Part shown: piece after piece, positions 1 through 11,714 of the stretch
Layout of the letters: each line of letters starts with the position of its first letter
How positions within the stretch are numbered: the first letter of the stretch is position 1
Program-made: the position numbers and the translations under genes
The notes under the pieces: model-generated
What the model saw: only the letters and a program-made list of their open reading frames with translations
The model's database searches: none
Told to the model about the DNA's origin: nothing
From: Trametopsis cervina
Taxonomy: Eukaryota > Basidiomycota > Agaricomycetes > Polyporales > Irpicaceae
DNA: 64,000 nucleotides
Assembly: GCA_022385755.1 (NCBI GenBank)
Contig: MU278364.1
Location: forward strand, 310,001-374,000
Direction: 5' to 3'

Positions 1-1482
1 CAACATCACGGTGTTCCTCACAGCCGTGTCGGCCGTGCCTTGGATCCGTAACACCCACCACAAGTACGCATTGGCCTTATCTGATACTCCAGCCGGATAC
101 TGACCTCCGCCTGCAGCGTCTTCGAGCGCCACCATCGTTTCCTCGGATGGGCGGGCTTGTTTTTAACCTGTAAGGCGTTTACTACTCGCTACTCCGGACT
201 GCGGGCTGATACTTTACTCAGGGTCATTCACCATTGCCAACGATCTCTGGGTACCTGAGACTCAAACCTGGAACTTGAGCGCAAAGCACATCTTCAAGCA
301 GCAGGACGTGTGGTATGTCATGGGCATGACAACTTTGTAAGTGCTAAGTGCGAGCGCGTATGTTCGACGGCTGATCTTGTCTGATCGGTTGTCAGCATTG
401 CCCTGCCCTGGATCTGTACGAGAAGAGTTGAAGTTGACATCGAGTTGGTACGTTGTCCGATTGACTACGACCCTGCATATAGTTTAATCGCCAAGGATTT
501 GATTAGCCGTCGCCCAAGGTCGCCATCGTGCGCTTCAAGCGTGGTATGCAGCAAAGTCTTTTGGGCCGCATCAGTCGCAGCGCCGTCAAGGAGTATCATG
601 CATTTGGTATCATCTCGTGAGTCACCATCGAGAACTCAGAGCGCATCTGTTTCGTCTGATCGCAGTACATTGTAGCGAGGGCCCGCACGCTAAGTACCAC
701 TACATGATATGCGGCGTGCAGGGCGATTTTACCCGCAGTCTGGTCAACGACCCGCCGAGGTACCTCTGGACTCGCGAGCTCAAGGTACTGTGCCATCATT
801 CCTCCGCTCGTCGGGGCAGCGTACTCACGGTCGCATAAGTTTGCCGGTGTCTCGAACACGTCGACAATCTACAAGCGGGGCATACGCATCTGCACCGGAA
901 CCGGCATCGGCGCAGCACTCTCGACCTGCATCCAATCCCCATACTGGTGAGTACTATCGTGCCCGCCGGCACCGCCTGAGTTGATTGGATGGCTAATGTC
1001 TCCGTGCGATTTCTCACAGGTATCTGATATGGATCGGTTAGTATTGCTTACCGGGTTGCTAGCTACCCACGGCCCACGGAACTGATCTGCTTGACGTTTT
1101 CCAGGTTCTGACCAGGAGAAGACCTTCGGGCCCACTATTAGCGGCCTCATCCATCGGCACATCGAGCCCGAGCGGCTGCTTCTGTGGGACAGTAAGGTTC
1201 GCGGCGGACGACCGGATACGATGAAGATTTTGAAGGAAGTGTATGCGTCATGGCAAGCCGAAGGTATGCTACCATCCATCTGCCGACGATCTGTATTGTC
1301 ACTGACGGTCCACTTTGTCAGTTGTCTTTATCACGTCGAACTACATCGGCAACTCTGAGATGATGCAGGTACGCCCCTGAGCGCAATGTGAAATCAATAT
1401 GCTTGGTATTAACGGTTAAATGTTTTCTCAGGGCTGCAAGGAGGCTGGTATCCCCTGCTTCGGTACTCTCTGGGATTTCTAA
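1..1482 (+). CDS. TmpA-like integral membrane oxidoreductase, C-terminal part (cut by left edge)
   Basis: The 5' end lies outside the window. About eight short exons can be joined by GT-AG introns. They give a membrane-region stretch (ERHHRFLGW), a segment with VAIVRFKRGMQQ and GPHAKYHYMICGVQGD, the motif GTGIGAALS, and a C-terminus ending GIPCFGTLWDF before TAA at 1480-1482. The GTGIG stretch followed by a C-terminal half with a VFITSNY core resembles the FAD/NAD(P)-binding reductase fold of Aspergillus TmpA, a membrane flavoprotein linked to conidiation signalling, whose C-terminus likewise ends in a GIPAFGxxWD-type motif. In some basidiomycetes I recall this module fused behind an adenylation domain; whether that holds here cannot be seen. 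The family call is fairly firm, the reaction unknown. Confidence 0.7.
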
Positions 1483-2161
1483 ACAGTTAACGCACGTTTC
1501 ACGGCCGTTATTCTCTACGAAATTGCATTCTTTATCATTCATGCTTAAGGTTCGCGGTGCTTGTACAATGTAATTTAGAGCCACCGTATTTGAAGAACAA
1601 TTCCCCTTCCTCGCAGTCCCTCGCACGCATCTATCTAGAATTAACATTATCATAGAATATATTATGTCTTCTTGGATACTCGGACACAATAGTCGTAGCC
1701 GTGTATGCACCCGTAAATATATGTACGGCAGGATTGTCTCACACACCGCTCCAATACAAATATGGACTTCGCAGAAAGGAGTGATCGCAGCGCTGTAGCT
1801 TGAGCGGTGATAGGGTCGAGGTTGACAGTAGGAAGCCCCAGAGCACGTTCTCGGGAAGGCGTCATTCCGGCAAAGCTGAATTGCTTCTCAAGGTTCTTCT
1901 CCGACGGCCCTAAATGGCTATCCGTTCGCGGACGATCCTGCCAAGCCCTGGCTGTGGTGAGATAAAACGTCAGAATATGCTCAGAGTGCGGCAGAGTCCG
2001 TGGCGAGTGGAATGCCATTGCGCCACACCATAACCTGCAGAGACAAGATGATATAGATGATGAATGGGGGTATTGTGAATTATGAGTGACAACAGACAAC
2101 AAGGAGGATATCGTTATAGAAGTACAAAACGTTAATGCAGTGATGATAATAATAATGTAAG
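1483..2161. other. Tail-to-tail intergenic region
   Basis: This is the shared 3' region of the TmpA-like gene (+) and the ERI1-like gene (-). Open frames here are not supported by introns, start context or recognisable motifs. I see nothing beyond presumed 3' UTRs. Confidence 0.6.
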
Positions 2162-3448
2162 CTAGAGAGCTGACGAGAATGGTGCGACATATTCCTCCAG
2201 AACTTTTCCGTTCCTTCCCATCCATGGCCATCGTCTATGAGGGTTGATCGCCGTATTCGGCTTGAGCAACATACCCCGCCGAGCAAGCTCGATAACGATG
2301 CGAGCTACATTCCGCGTATCCTATATGTGTGGTCGATGAATGAGCGTGTGGACCCGGGGTACTGATAACGAACGTACATCGATACCGCAATGTTGGCGCC
2401 CTTCGAAGGCTCCGAGACCGAGAACCTCAAGTTGGCGCGTGATAGGGAGGAAGGTGCCTCGGGATTGAGGAAAGAGGGACTGTTATTCAGTCTGTTTAGC
2501 AAGCGGTGGCGGAACCTGTCATCCTATCTGACCTGTGACTTGGCCTTCTTTGCTGTATCATTCCTCTCCTGCCACCTTGCCACTACTCGACGAACGTCGA
2601 GAACATCACCCGCGAGCCACGGAGGTAGAGAAATCTGGGCAGATAATGAATGAACAATGGCGCGCTACCGCAATTATCCCCACGAGCTTACCTTAGACAT
2701 GAAGCACTGCTTTACGACAAAATCGCGAATATCCCACGGGCCGTCAGAGCACCAGCAAAAGCGCACAAGAGGGACACCCGTCTCCGCGTCGATCAGCCCA
2801 TTTCGGGTCAGGAAGTTACGAAAGGACGTGTACACGAGCGTCGAAAACTGAGGTGCGGCGTCCACGTCTGTCTAGCGGCAAAGCGGCTTGAACATCAGAG
2901 CATTGAATGACATCAGGTACCGAAATACCTGTGTTATACCCGTTAACGCGGTACAGAATGACGATAGTCGTGGCCGCCACACGGGCTTAACGAACGAACG
3001 GAACTCGTCGACGATCTCCAGTCTGCTGGCCTTGCCCTTCTCGTCCTTGTATTTCCACCGCAGCAGGCACACTGGCCATTCCTACAACGCGTGGTATGGT
3101 GAGAGTAAGAATCAAGAAAGAGAGACGGAAAAGACTCGCAATGATCTCGTTAGCATAATTGAAATCGGTCCCCGGCATGCATGTTGCCTCGACATCAAGA
3201 ACAAGGTATGCATCATATGGCTGCTTGACTGCGGTCCAGTCAATCTCCAGAGGAGGTGGGTAAGTCATGTCCGTCTTGTCTTTCTCGACCACGACTCTGT
3301 CTTTGTCCTCGGATAGCTGCTTCTGCGCGGGGGATATCTTCGCAAGTATAGGCGCTCCTAGTATTCTGTCTTGTGCTCCAGAAATAAAGAACAGTAGAAC
3401 CACAGATGCGACGGCCACGAGTAGCAATACGGTTGTCAATGAAAGCAT
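2162..3448 (-). CDS. ERI1-family 3'-5' exonuclease with N-terminal membrane anchor
   Basis: The spliced protein carries the DEDDh exonuclease signature: YLVLDVEATC (first Asp and Glu), FCTALTGITQ, CWCSDGPWDIRDF (next Asp) and GRQHCGIDDTRNVARI (catalytic His and last Asp). This layout is that of ERI1/3'hExo, which trims small RNAs, histone mRNA ends and 5.8S rRNA. The most upstream ATG (3446-3448) puts about 20 hydrophobic residues (TTVLLLVAVASVVLLFF) at the N-terminus, followed by a charged linker before the domain. A second in-frame ATG (MTYPPPLEIDW) just ahead of the domain would give a soluble form. About six introns; stop at 2162-2164. The exonuclease call is strong. The membrane anchor depends on the start choice. 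Confidence 0.85.
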
Positions 3449-4077
3449 GCCAGGATTGCAGAAGGAAGGCAGGAGATACAGCTTTCTGCTATCTACGCAC
3501 AAAGAGAACAGCTCTAACGCCTCAAGGCCTCCGACCCTTTGTCCCGAGGTTCGAACACGCTAATGTCGCACCGGAAGCACCTTGATTTGACTTAGTGCGA
3601 AAATTTGATGGATTCGGGGTCGTCTCAGGCTTGGAGTTGCGGTCGTCGATATGCAGGATGAGCAGTAGGTCGACCAACCCTCTGTGTTAAATATACACGT
3701 CGGTGTTCAGTAGATCAAACATTTTCTTCCTCAACCATGGTGGCGGTGTGGCCATATATGGAAATTACAGCGCATTATGTCAGGAAAAAGCCCCCACCCA
3801 GCTTGATATGCTTTCATAAGTGTGGAGAGGTGTTCAAAATACAGCTCACAGCTATCTCTCCAATTCTGAGTGTCTTGTGCTTTATACATCCGTCACCCTT
3901 ATATTTTTCAAGTATTATACCACAAGAGATCTTTTGCCGGCTTACGTAATGTCGAAATTTGGGCTTGAGCCTCCCAAGGCAGAGCCACTTGAATTCACCT
4001 AAACCCTGACGTCCTCCCGGGAAACTGTGACTCCCACACATATCGCTCACACAACACACCAACAGCACTCTACCAGT
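3449..4077. promoter_or_regulatory. Divergent promoter region, ERI1-like / CMS1
   Basis: This 629-bp gap separates the starts of two oppositely directed genes and must hold both promoters. No convincing TATA element, repeat or hidden gene was recognised. Confidence 0.5.
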
Positions 4078-5178
4078 ATGAGCAGAAACGGGGGAGATGA
4101 TCTCGATGATGACTTCGTTCCGGATGACCTGGTAGCACTATCTGACCCAGAGGATGCGGATGGACCGTCAGGAGGCGATGAGGACGTTAGTGCTCTACTG
4201 AGTGCGGACGAGGAGGGTAGCGAGTCTGCGACCAAGAAGGAAGAAGCAAAGAAGCGGAAACGAAGGGCTAAGGAGAAAGAACGCAAAGCAAAGGTAGGAG
4301 GTGCACTGATTGTATGCTTCATGAGCTGAATTCTTACGCCAACGCAGAAACTCAAAATCGTCGAGGCTTCAGACATTGTGGAAGCCCCCACGATTGTTTC
4401 ACAATCCCCTGCAATGCTGGTAGACTACTTATCGTCTATGCAAGCAAAGACTTTCTCCAAGATGTCTGGCATCGAGCTCGCGGACATCCAAATACCCGGT
4501 AAGTGTCCGCATCCCTTCGAATATGGAGGACGTCTCATTCAAGGACAGACAGAGAGCTCAATAGTGGATACTTCCCTATGGACTGGGTCGCGGAACCTGG
4601 ACCAACTGCCAGACTTCATTTCCAAGAGTAAGCATTATTCGTTCATTGATTAGCAATCATCTCACACTCGTCGTGTGCAGTCACCCCAGCTCTCCGTATC
4701 CGCCTAGCACAACGGCCCAAGGCTAGCGGCGCACCTACACTCATATACATCTCCGGCGCCGCCCTACGGGTGGCGGACGTAACACGGATATTGAAGGACA
4801 AGAAGCTGCGCGGAGAAAAGGGCGGAGAGGTGGCCAAGCTATTTGCAAGACATATCAAGCTTGAAGAACACGTCTCGTACCTGAGAAGAACAAAGCTCAG
4901 CGCAGCTGCCGGCACACCTGGGAGGCTGGGCAAGTTGCTTGAATGCGGTAGGTTTAGTTCTCATGGTCAACGTCCCATATCACTTAACTTGCACTTCAGA
5001 TGCTCTTCTAACCTCCGCACTGTCGCATATCATCGTGGACGTATCCTATCGGGATGCGAAGAAGCGCAACGTCTTGGACATCCCGGAAACCCGGGACGAG
5101 ATCTTCAAGACAGTCATTGGGGCTCCGAAGGTTTTGCAAGGGATCAGAGCGGGTAGGATCCAGTTGGTTTTGCTGTAG
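4078..5178 (+). CDS. CMS1: CMS1-family ribosome biogenesis factor
   Basis: The predicted protein starts with a very acidic segment (DDLDDDFVPDDL), followed by a lysine/arginine-rich coiled stretch (KKEEAKKRKRRAKEKERKAK), then the conserved CMS1/CMSS1 body: TFSKMSGIELADIQIP, LIYISGAALRVADV, a helix with GGEVAKLFARHIKLEEH, AAGTPGRLGKLLE, and a tail IIVDVSYRDAKKRNVLDIPETRDE. In yeast Cms1 belongs to the 90S pre-ribosome/U3 particle and its fold resembles a DEAD-box helicase half; TPGR is the relic of helicase motif Ib. Four short introns have good GT-AG borders. The protein acts in the nucleolus in small-subunit rRNA processing (family knowledge). Length, about 280 residues, is normal. Confidence 0.9.
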
Positions 5179-5964
5179 CAATCTCTTTCGCACATATTAC
5201 GACGTTATTAGTATGCTGCAGATGTATAGTATACGTAATGCACAATAATATAGCAGTGCGACGACTCAGAAACCTTTCGGGTTAGTACGCAGCGTGAGCT
5301 TCAGTGATCGCGAGCATAAGCAAGTATTCGCAGTAGGTCAGGATTGTTGCACTCACCCTCGTCCACTTGGGTACTTTGTGAATGCCTTTGCGATATCCCT
5401 TATCCCACTTCGAGAATATCGTGTATTTATCTTTTGCTGGCATTTCATGTTCTTTCGGAAGTTCAAGGGCTTTCGTCTATTCGGCGCAAGTGAGCTCCTA
5501 CACCGCAGACTATTTTTGAACAACGCACCAGTGCTGCACATTCTACACCACTCGATCTAACAGCTTCTATGACCGCGTCCACCTTCTTCAGTCGTGCTCG
5601 TGCGTTCGCTTTACGAGTAGGTGACAGCTTCCACGGTGTCTTCCTACAATGTAATCTCAGAGATGAGTATCAGTATCATAGAGACAACGCCAGTGTAACA
5701 CACCATAGTAGTCCTCCCGAGGCAATAGAGGTCGGCCGAAACGCACCAAACATCCCGTTCGTTGAGTAGAGGCCTGTCGCCGTTAAACCTTCTACTAACC
5801 TTTGGCGCCAATAATATGCAGAGTGCTGACTAAGCAGCACGTGAAGGCAACTCTACATTGTGCGCTTTCGAAGTGACCGTCTGTATCTCCTGCGCTGAGC
5901 AGCATCCCTACTGTACGACCTCTATCCCCTGTTACCTCTTAGTTGAGGTACAATTGCCACCAAA
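5179..5964. other. Intergenic region upstream of SF3A1
   Basis: This 786-bp gap between two same-strand genes is presumed to hold the CMS1 3' UTR and the SF3A1 promoter. Short open frames (for example near 5294-5560) lack an ATG or recognisable motif. I see no further structure. Confidence 0.5.
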
Positions 5965-8581
5965 ATGAGCGACATGCTCGTCGACACGCTGCCGACCAAC
6001 GGCCACGCCGTCAATGGTGAAGATGGATTGCAAGAACCACTCAAAGGACCGAAATACGCGAGTGGACTCATTCTTCCTCCCCCGGACATAAAATGTCAGT
6101 ATGAGCCACTTTTGTTGACAACGGGGACCCAACTAACTATGATTGGTTTCACAGCCGTGATTGACCGGACGGCTTCCTTCGTGGCACGGTCTGCCAATCC
6201 GCCTCAATTCGAGGACAAGATTCGAGAGAATCAGCGTCAGGACCCCAAGTTCTCGTTCCTCAACCCCGCGGACCCTTACCATGCATATTATAGGCATCGT
6301 ATGGAGAAGGTCATTCGTGGCGAGATAGACGACGAAGCTGCACCGGAGAAGGAAGCTCAGCCAAAGGATGAAGCCGCGCCTGTGAAGGAGATCGACCCGG
6401 GACTGGAGCCTCCTGTGCCGGAGTTCATCCTTGACGTGACAAACATCAATGCAATTGACTTGTGAGTGGCCTATCACTGGTTTCGCGTTTTGTTTACCTT
6501 TAATCTGGATACAGGGATACAATGAAGTTGACAGCATTGTTTACTGCTCGCCGAGGACGAGCTTTCTTGCACGCACTGTCTACCCGCGAAGCACGCAACT
6601 ACCAGTTTGATTTCTTGAAGCCGACACATTCACTTTTCAGTCACTTCAACCGTCTCGTTGAGCAGTACTCGAAAGTGCTGCACCCGCCCAAAGAGATTCT
6701 GCATGAGATCAAGGAGCGTGGACAAGAGGGCGCCAGGTGGAAGGACCTTGAGATTGCACGCAAGCGTGCACGTTGGGAGCACCTGAAGCGGGAGAAAGAT
6801 AGGAAGAGGGCGGATGACAAGGAGGCGGAGCAAAGTGCGTTTTCATCTATCTGCGTATTAGCTAATTTTGTTGACCCTCTTTTGTAGTCGCTTTCGCTGA
6901 AATCGACTGGCATGATTATGCTATAGTTCAAACTATCGAGTTTACAGTGGCTGATGCGGCGTCCGAGCTGCCACCCCCGATGAGCGTACAGGAAGTGGAG
7001 AATATGACATTGGCGCAGAAGAGGATGGCCGCGATGATCATGGAAACTACTGCTGAGGAGGTGGAAGCTGTCCGTGCTCGCCAGGCTGCTGCAGACGCAG
7101 AGGCTGCCGCGGCAGTTGCAGAAGATGATGCGGCTATGGAGGAGAGCGACGATGAGGACAAGGAGATACAGGATAGGAAGAAGCGAGAGGAAGAGGAGCG
7201 TCAAAGGGAATTGGAGCGTGCACGGGCTATACAAGCAAGCTCTTTGGAGGCTGGTGGACCTATGAAGATCAGGACCGATTATGTGCCTAAACGTGAGTAT
7301 TATTTGACTATACTCTCATGCATTCTGATTTCGAACCGACTTCATGCAGTGGGCAAGGGCCGTAATGAGAAGATGACGACATGTACTATCTGTGGCCAGC
7401 AGATTCCTGTCGACGAGCTGCAAGAACATATGCGTATCGAACTTCTCGACCCACGGTGGAAGTCTCAACGTGACGTTCTCGAAGCTCGTAAAGCGCAAGC
7501 ATCTGAACTACAGCGCGGTGCCAATGTCGTCTCATCACTCAAGAACCTTGCGCGTACGCGTGTTGATATCTTCGGTGCTGAAGAGGACGAAGAGAAACGG
7601 AAGAGAGAAGAGGAAGAAGAGCGGCTCAGAAGGAGGGAGCGAGAGAAAGTTGTTTGGGATGGTCACACCGCGTCGAAAGCGAACACGCTCGATAAGTTCT
7701 CCACAAACGTTAACTTTGATGAGCAAATTGCTGCTATTCACAGAGCTAAGGGTCTTGGACCGTGAGTTTCCTTGCTTCTATCACTGTGACGTCTCTAATG
7801 CAATATCCTCAGTCAAGAGACGAGCGCCATCGGGCCTGGCATCGGACCTGCAGCAGCTCCGGCCCCTCTCACGACACTACCACCTGCTCCAGCTTCGTTA
7901 CCTGCTCCTCCGATACACAGCAACGGACCTGCCTACACCGCCGCCACAGTGTCTTCCGGTCCACAGCCCGCATCTGCTTATCCTCAGCCTCCTGTCATGC
8001 TTCCTCCGCTGCACTACCAAGGCCTAGATTCTGTTCAACCGTTCGGTTTCCAACCTCCGCAAATGATGCCTGGACGGCCGCCGATGGGCATGCCGCCCCC
8101 TGGCGTTCCTCAAGCGGGCATGGTAAGAAGTGCCGACGAGATGGGAGGGGAAGATAACATCCCTCCTGCGAAGAGGCAAAAAGTTGCTAAACTTCCTGGA
8201 GGTGCTTACTACCCCGAAGATGACTGGATCAACCTGCACCCTGTACGGATTGTTTTACTGCCATCCATTCTGAATTTTCACTGACTATCCTCCCCATCGC
8301 AGCACCCTATCTCTCTGCAGATCCAGCTGCCCAAGGACTCAACGAACGAGGCGTGGAAAATGGACGGTACTATTGTCACCATTCCGGATCTTCCCTTGAA
8401 CTTGCTGGTGTCCACCCTCCGAGAACGTGTCTTGCAATTCCTTGGAAGCACCCTTCCCACTTCGAGGGTCCGATTCGCATACACCGGGAAGATGCTTGCC
8501 AACGGTAACTCGATTGCCAGCTATAACTTGGAGGACGAGGAAATACTTTCTCTCAGCATCCAGGACAAGAAAAAGAAGTAG
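5965..8581 (+). CDS. SF3A1: Splicing factor 3A subunit 1 (SF3A1 / Prp21)
   Basis: This is a U2 snRNP component needed for branch-site recognition and pre-spliceosome formation. The first SURP domain follows the N-terminus (DRTASFVARSANPPQFED, FLNPADPYHAYYRHRM). The second follows an acidic linker (MKLTALFTARRGRAFL, NYQFDFLKPTHSLFSHF). Next come a charged helical region, the conserved IRTDYVPK and CTICGQQIPVDELQEHM segments, a proline-rich stretch (about 7800-8100) and a C-terminal ubiquitin-like domain ending in KKKK. The architecture and length (about 750 residues) match human SF3A1, including the C-terminal ubiquitin-like domain that budding yeast Prp21 lacks. About seven introns. Very secure. 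Confidence 0.95.
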
Positions 8582-9008
8582 TTGGTTCATGTCTGCATTC
8601 CCTATACAGCGCTGTAATTTATGTGTAGCCTTTCTGATATGTTCTCTCGTCCATTGTCATCAAATGGGGGATCAGCACCGTAAGGCAGCCATGCGCCCTC
8701 GTCCAAAGTTACATGGATCTGCTGATTGCTTTGCGGAGGGAGCGTTTGTAAAAGCTTCGATGGGGCGTGAGTCACAACGTCGCGAGGGGGAAATATAGCG
8801 CATGCACCCTACCCTGAATCTGGTATATATCAGTTCTCAAGTTTGTTCAAAGTACAGTAAACCAAGCTATGATTGTCCATTGCAAGGATAATCCAGGAAA
8901 GAAACCTACTATGTACATCTACTCATACACATAACTATCAACTATGAAAAACAGAGCTCTCACCTACGTATGTAGCACTACGTCACGACGAAAACAAGAC
9001 ACCAATAT
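8582..9008. other. Tail-to-tail intergenic region
   Basis: This is the shared 3' region of SF3A1 (+) and the E2 gene (-). No supported gene or repeat. Confidence 0.5.
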
Positions 9009-10372
9009 TTAGAAGATCCGACGACACACCAAAGCGAAAACTGAAACGAGGAGAACACAGATAGCGGTATCGAGAAGGATGGGCGGACGAGGGTTGCTGC
9101 GGCGAACGACAACTGCAGGACGCTCGAGCAATGGTGTATGGGCTCGCGAGCTCTGCATGGAGGGTGGAGGCGCAGGCGATGCGTCGTGGAGCAACTCGTC
9201 CGGGAGGGTGGCAGCAACAGGTGGTAAGGGGGTCGAAGGGCGGGAAGGGGACGCAGGTATAATGATTGAGGCGGCGTCAATGGGGCGCATAGGCCTTGGC
9301 GCTATTATAGGAGGAGACATTGCGGCAGTTCTTGGGAAGGCGGGCTCGGGAGGATCCGCGATGGTTGTCGCTGTGGCTGCGTCTAGGACCTTGAAGGCCT
9401 TTTCAGCGAAATCGCGCTGCTGCGGTTGTTCGGTGAGGTCGTTCAAAGTTGTAGTGGGAGACAATGGTACAGATGAGGAGGCATCGTCTTCGGGGGGATC
9501 TGGGAGACACTCATGGTTGGCTTTTTGGCATGTAGGACACACCCAGTCTCTCGATCTAAGCAGCTTGTATGAGCCTTTGCGTCACTGAGGTCTAACTTAA
9601 ACTTACAATGCAGCGAGACGTTTACGCTCTGCGGTAGGATACTCAATGGCACCTACTCCGACGGCAGCCGTGCCTTTGAGCGGGAAGAACCCTTGAAGGC
9701 CAATAATGGCTACAGATGAAACATTGAGACCCAGCTAATGTCCACAATGAACGAAACTGACCTGTACGCACTCCCCATGCTGGCTGCCACAACTCTTCAT
9801 GATCTTTGAAGTAACATCAAAATCACATGTCAGTTTCAGGTGGAAAATATCGCTTACAACTCGTGAAGCTGATGCAGATCTGCACCAAAACCCGTTAGCT
9901 GATGGAGAGTGGGGACAGATAGAGTTAAGCATACCTTAGTGTTGAGCTCGAATCGGCCGCTGGGAGTGAGCATCATGATAGATGGAGGACGGAAGGGATA
10001 TTCTGTAGGAAGGAGGATACGAAAGTGATATAGTCCCCCTTCGAATTCTGTGCCTGCTGGACCACGTAGTGTGCAATGCCATTCCTAATATCCATTCATA
10101 CGACCATACTTGCTATTCCAAGGTGTGGTACTTACGAAGATATCGTCCTGCGAGATCGTTAGCGGAGTCAGGCTGCGCAGAGGAGTATCGGCCGTACCTC
10201 CAGAGGTGCCGCACTGTAGTCTGTGCACGAGTCATTTGCGAGTTCACGAGCCTCCTGCATGATTCGTTTCACAGCTATTATGAAGTGCGCAGTCGTCAAT
10301 GACCTGCACGAGACCATTCCAGGATGCAGGCGCACCAGAGCTGTTCATATTGTAGCCGGGACGGGCAGACAT
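9009..10372 (-). CDS. Tail-anchored ubiquitin-conjugating enzyme E2, UBC6/UBE2J type
   Basis: Spliced exons give MSARPGYNMNSSG, a helix VKRIMQEARELAND, then the E2 core: FEWHCTLRGPAGTEFEGGLYHF, LPTEYPFRPPSIMMLTPSGRF, NTKICISFTSYHEELWQPAW and RTAIIGLQGFFP. The Cys in TKICISF is the thioester residue. As in UBE2J enzymes, the usual HPN triad is absent and TPxGRF stands in its place. A long proline- and serine-rich linker with a CPTCQ motif leads to a single C-terminal membrane helix (LLDTAICVLLVSVFALVC), as expected for an ER tail anchor. The role is ER-associated degradation, passing ubiquitin from E1 to ER-membrane E3 ligases. The start ATG (10370-10372) is the first in-frame one. About six introns, several very close together. 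Confidence 0.9.
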
Positions 10373-10677
10373 GGTGAGTAACGCGAGATGATAGAGAATT
10401 AATGACAGTAAATGAGATCCTGAGAGAAAAGTGGGTTGCGGCCACAGGCCAGACTGAGAGTGCTTGAGAAAGACGTGGCTGAGCCACCGCCTGCGCCCCT
10501 ACGTGGAAACAGGCTTGTTCACACGTGATTCACCCTGGGAAAGCCGACCATTTTAGGAGTCGCCCGCTGGACAGCGAATATTGACCATCCCTCGACCAGG
10601 TTGCAGGCAGGCCTCGATTATAACGTTAACTCCTGAGGAATCTTGACGTAGCTGCGTTTTATTTGGGGTCTGTCGAA
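10373..10677. promoter_or_regulatory. Divergent promoter region, E2 / MRP10
   Basis: This 305-bp head-to-head gap holds the promoters of both the E2 gene and MRP10. No TATA-like element was evident. Confidence 0.45.
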
Positions 10678-11020
10678 ATGCATATCAAGCAGGTGAAAAT
10701 TAGGCCGCGTAAAGGTGCGTCACTGAACATCGTAGCCTTTTGACGCGACATTTACACTGCTTCATAGCCCAGCCACATAATCCCTGCGGGGCTGAACTTA
10801 TGAACTTATTGCAATGTTGGACAGCCAGCAAGGATTTGCATTCAATCGGTCCTTGCGCGGAGGCTTCGCTAGCAGTGATGCAGTGTATGCGAACGACAGT
10901 GCGTCTCGAGCTGCCTCTTCTGCCAGCTGCGTTACTGATATTCTTGTGCAGCCATTTAGTGGCAAAAAACACAAGCCTAGCATCAACTACCATCTCAGAC
11001 GACTCAACAAGATCCTCTAA
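10678..11020 (+). CDS. MRP10: Mitochondrial small-subunit ribosomal protein mS37 (Mrp10), twin CX9C
   Basis: Three small exons (10678-10714, 10768-10898, 10952-11020) join in frame to a protein of about 78 residues. It has a basic N-terminus, two CX9C helices (CGAELMNLLQC and CAEASLAVMQC) and a C-terminal motif SINYHLRRLNKIL that closely parallels the SNINYHAARL ending of yeast Mrp10. The twin CX9C pattern marks proteins oxidatively folded by Mia40 on import into mitochondria. Mrp10/mS37 is a component of the mitochondrial ribosomal small subunit. No single reading frame shows the gene, so it is easily missed. Both junctions keep phase and use GT-AG. High confidence. Confidence 0.9.
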
Positions 11021-11051
11021 TAGACTATTGTACGACCATACGTATTATCAT

Positions 11052-11422
11052 TTACTTCCGTATAGCATTCAGGCACCGCCCTTGTCCAAGCCCATGCTCA
11101 GCTGCTACCTTGCCTTTGATCTGCGCTCGGGCAGCTAGATCGCCCATGTTGTATCCCTGGGGCAGCACTCCTGAAGTACGCCTATGTGACTCCATCTTCA
11201 ACTCGGTGGATATGGAAGCGTCCTCGTCATATACTGGTGTCACCGGGGCCGCAATGCAGCTATCGCAGCCGTATCGGGGTCCTCTGGTACGTGTTTCTGA
11301 GAGAGTAGCCGTGCACTAACACGCCTGGTGCCGGTTCCAGTACGTTGGTTGCTGAGTAAAGACTGGTTATCGCCGGTTGCGAGCCAGTATGACCAGAAAT
11401 ATCCTACTGCTTCCCCAGTCAT
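11052..11422 (-). CDS. Possible small hypothetical protein, two exons
   Basis: An ATG at 11420-11422 opens a frame (MTGEAVGYFWSYWLATGD) that can be joined by a 47-nt GT-AG intron to a second open stretch ending at TAA 11052-11054, giving about 107 residues. The second half is polar and contains TPVYDEDASISTELKMES and a glycine-rich NMGDLAARAQIKGKVAAEHG. I do not recognise the family. It lies tail-to-tail with MRP10 (31 bp apart) and head-to-head with ATG8 (292 bp). The support is only an in-frame splice of ordinary length and protein-like composition. It could equally be untranslated transcript. Confidence 0.35.
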
Positions 11423-11714
11423 TGAGGCTGTGCCATATGTGCACCAGAGATGTCCAAAGAGTGACTCAGTCTATCCAGAGCTCTGCCACCCCATAACTGC
11501 GGTGAACGGGCAGATGCTTAATTCGGAAAGCTTGGATGTTGTTGTTGTTTGTTGAGTCACGCGTAGGCGCGCGGCATGGTCTGCGGACGCACCATTTCAG
11601 ACCCTTTCCTCAACTCATCTGGCACAATCCATCTTGACTCTCAACCACCACCGTCCTCGTTCCCGTTAGCCTTCGACACCGCTCTACACACTACCTCCCA
11701 ATCGTCTGAGCAAT

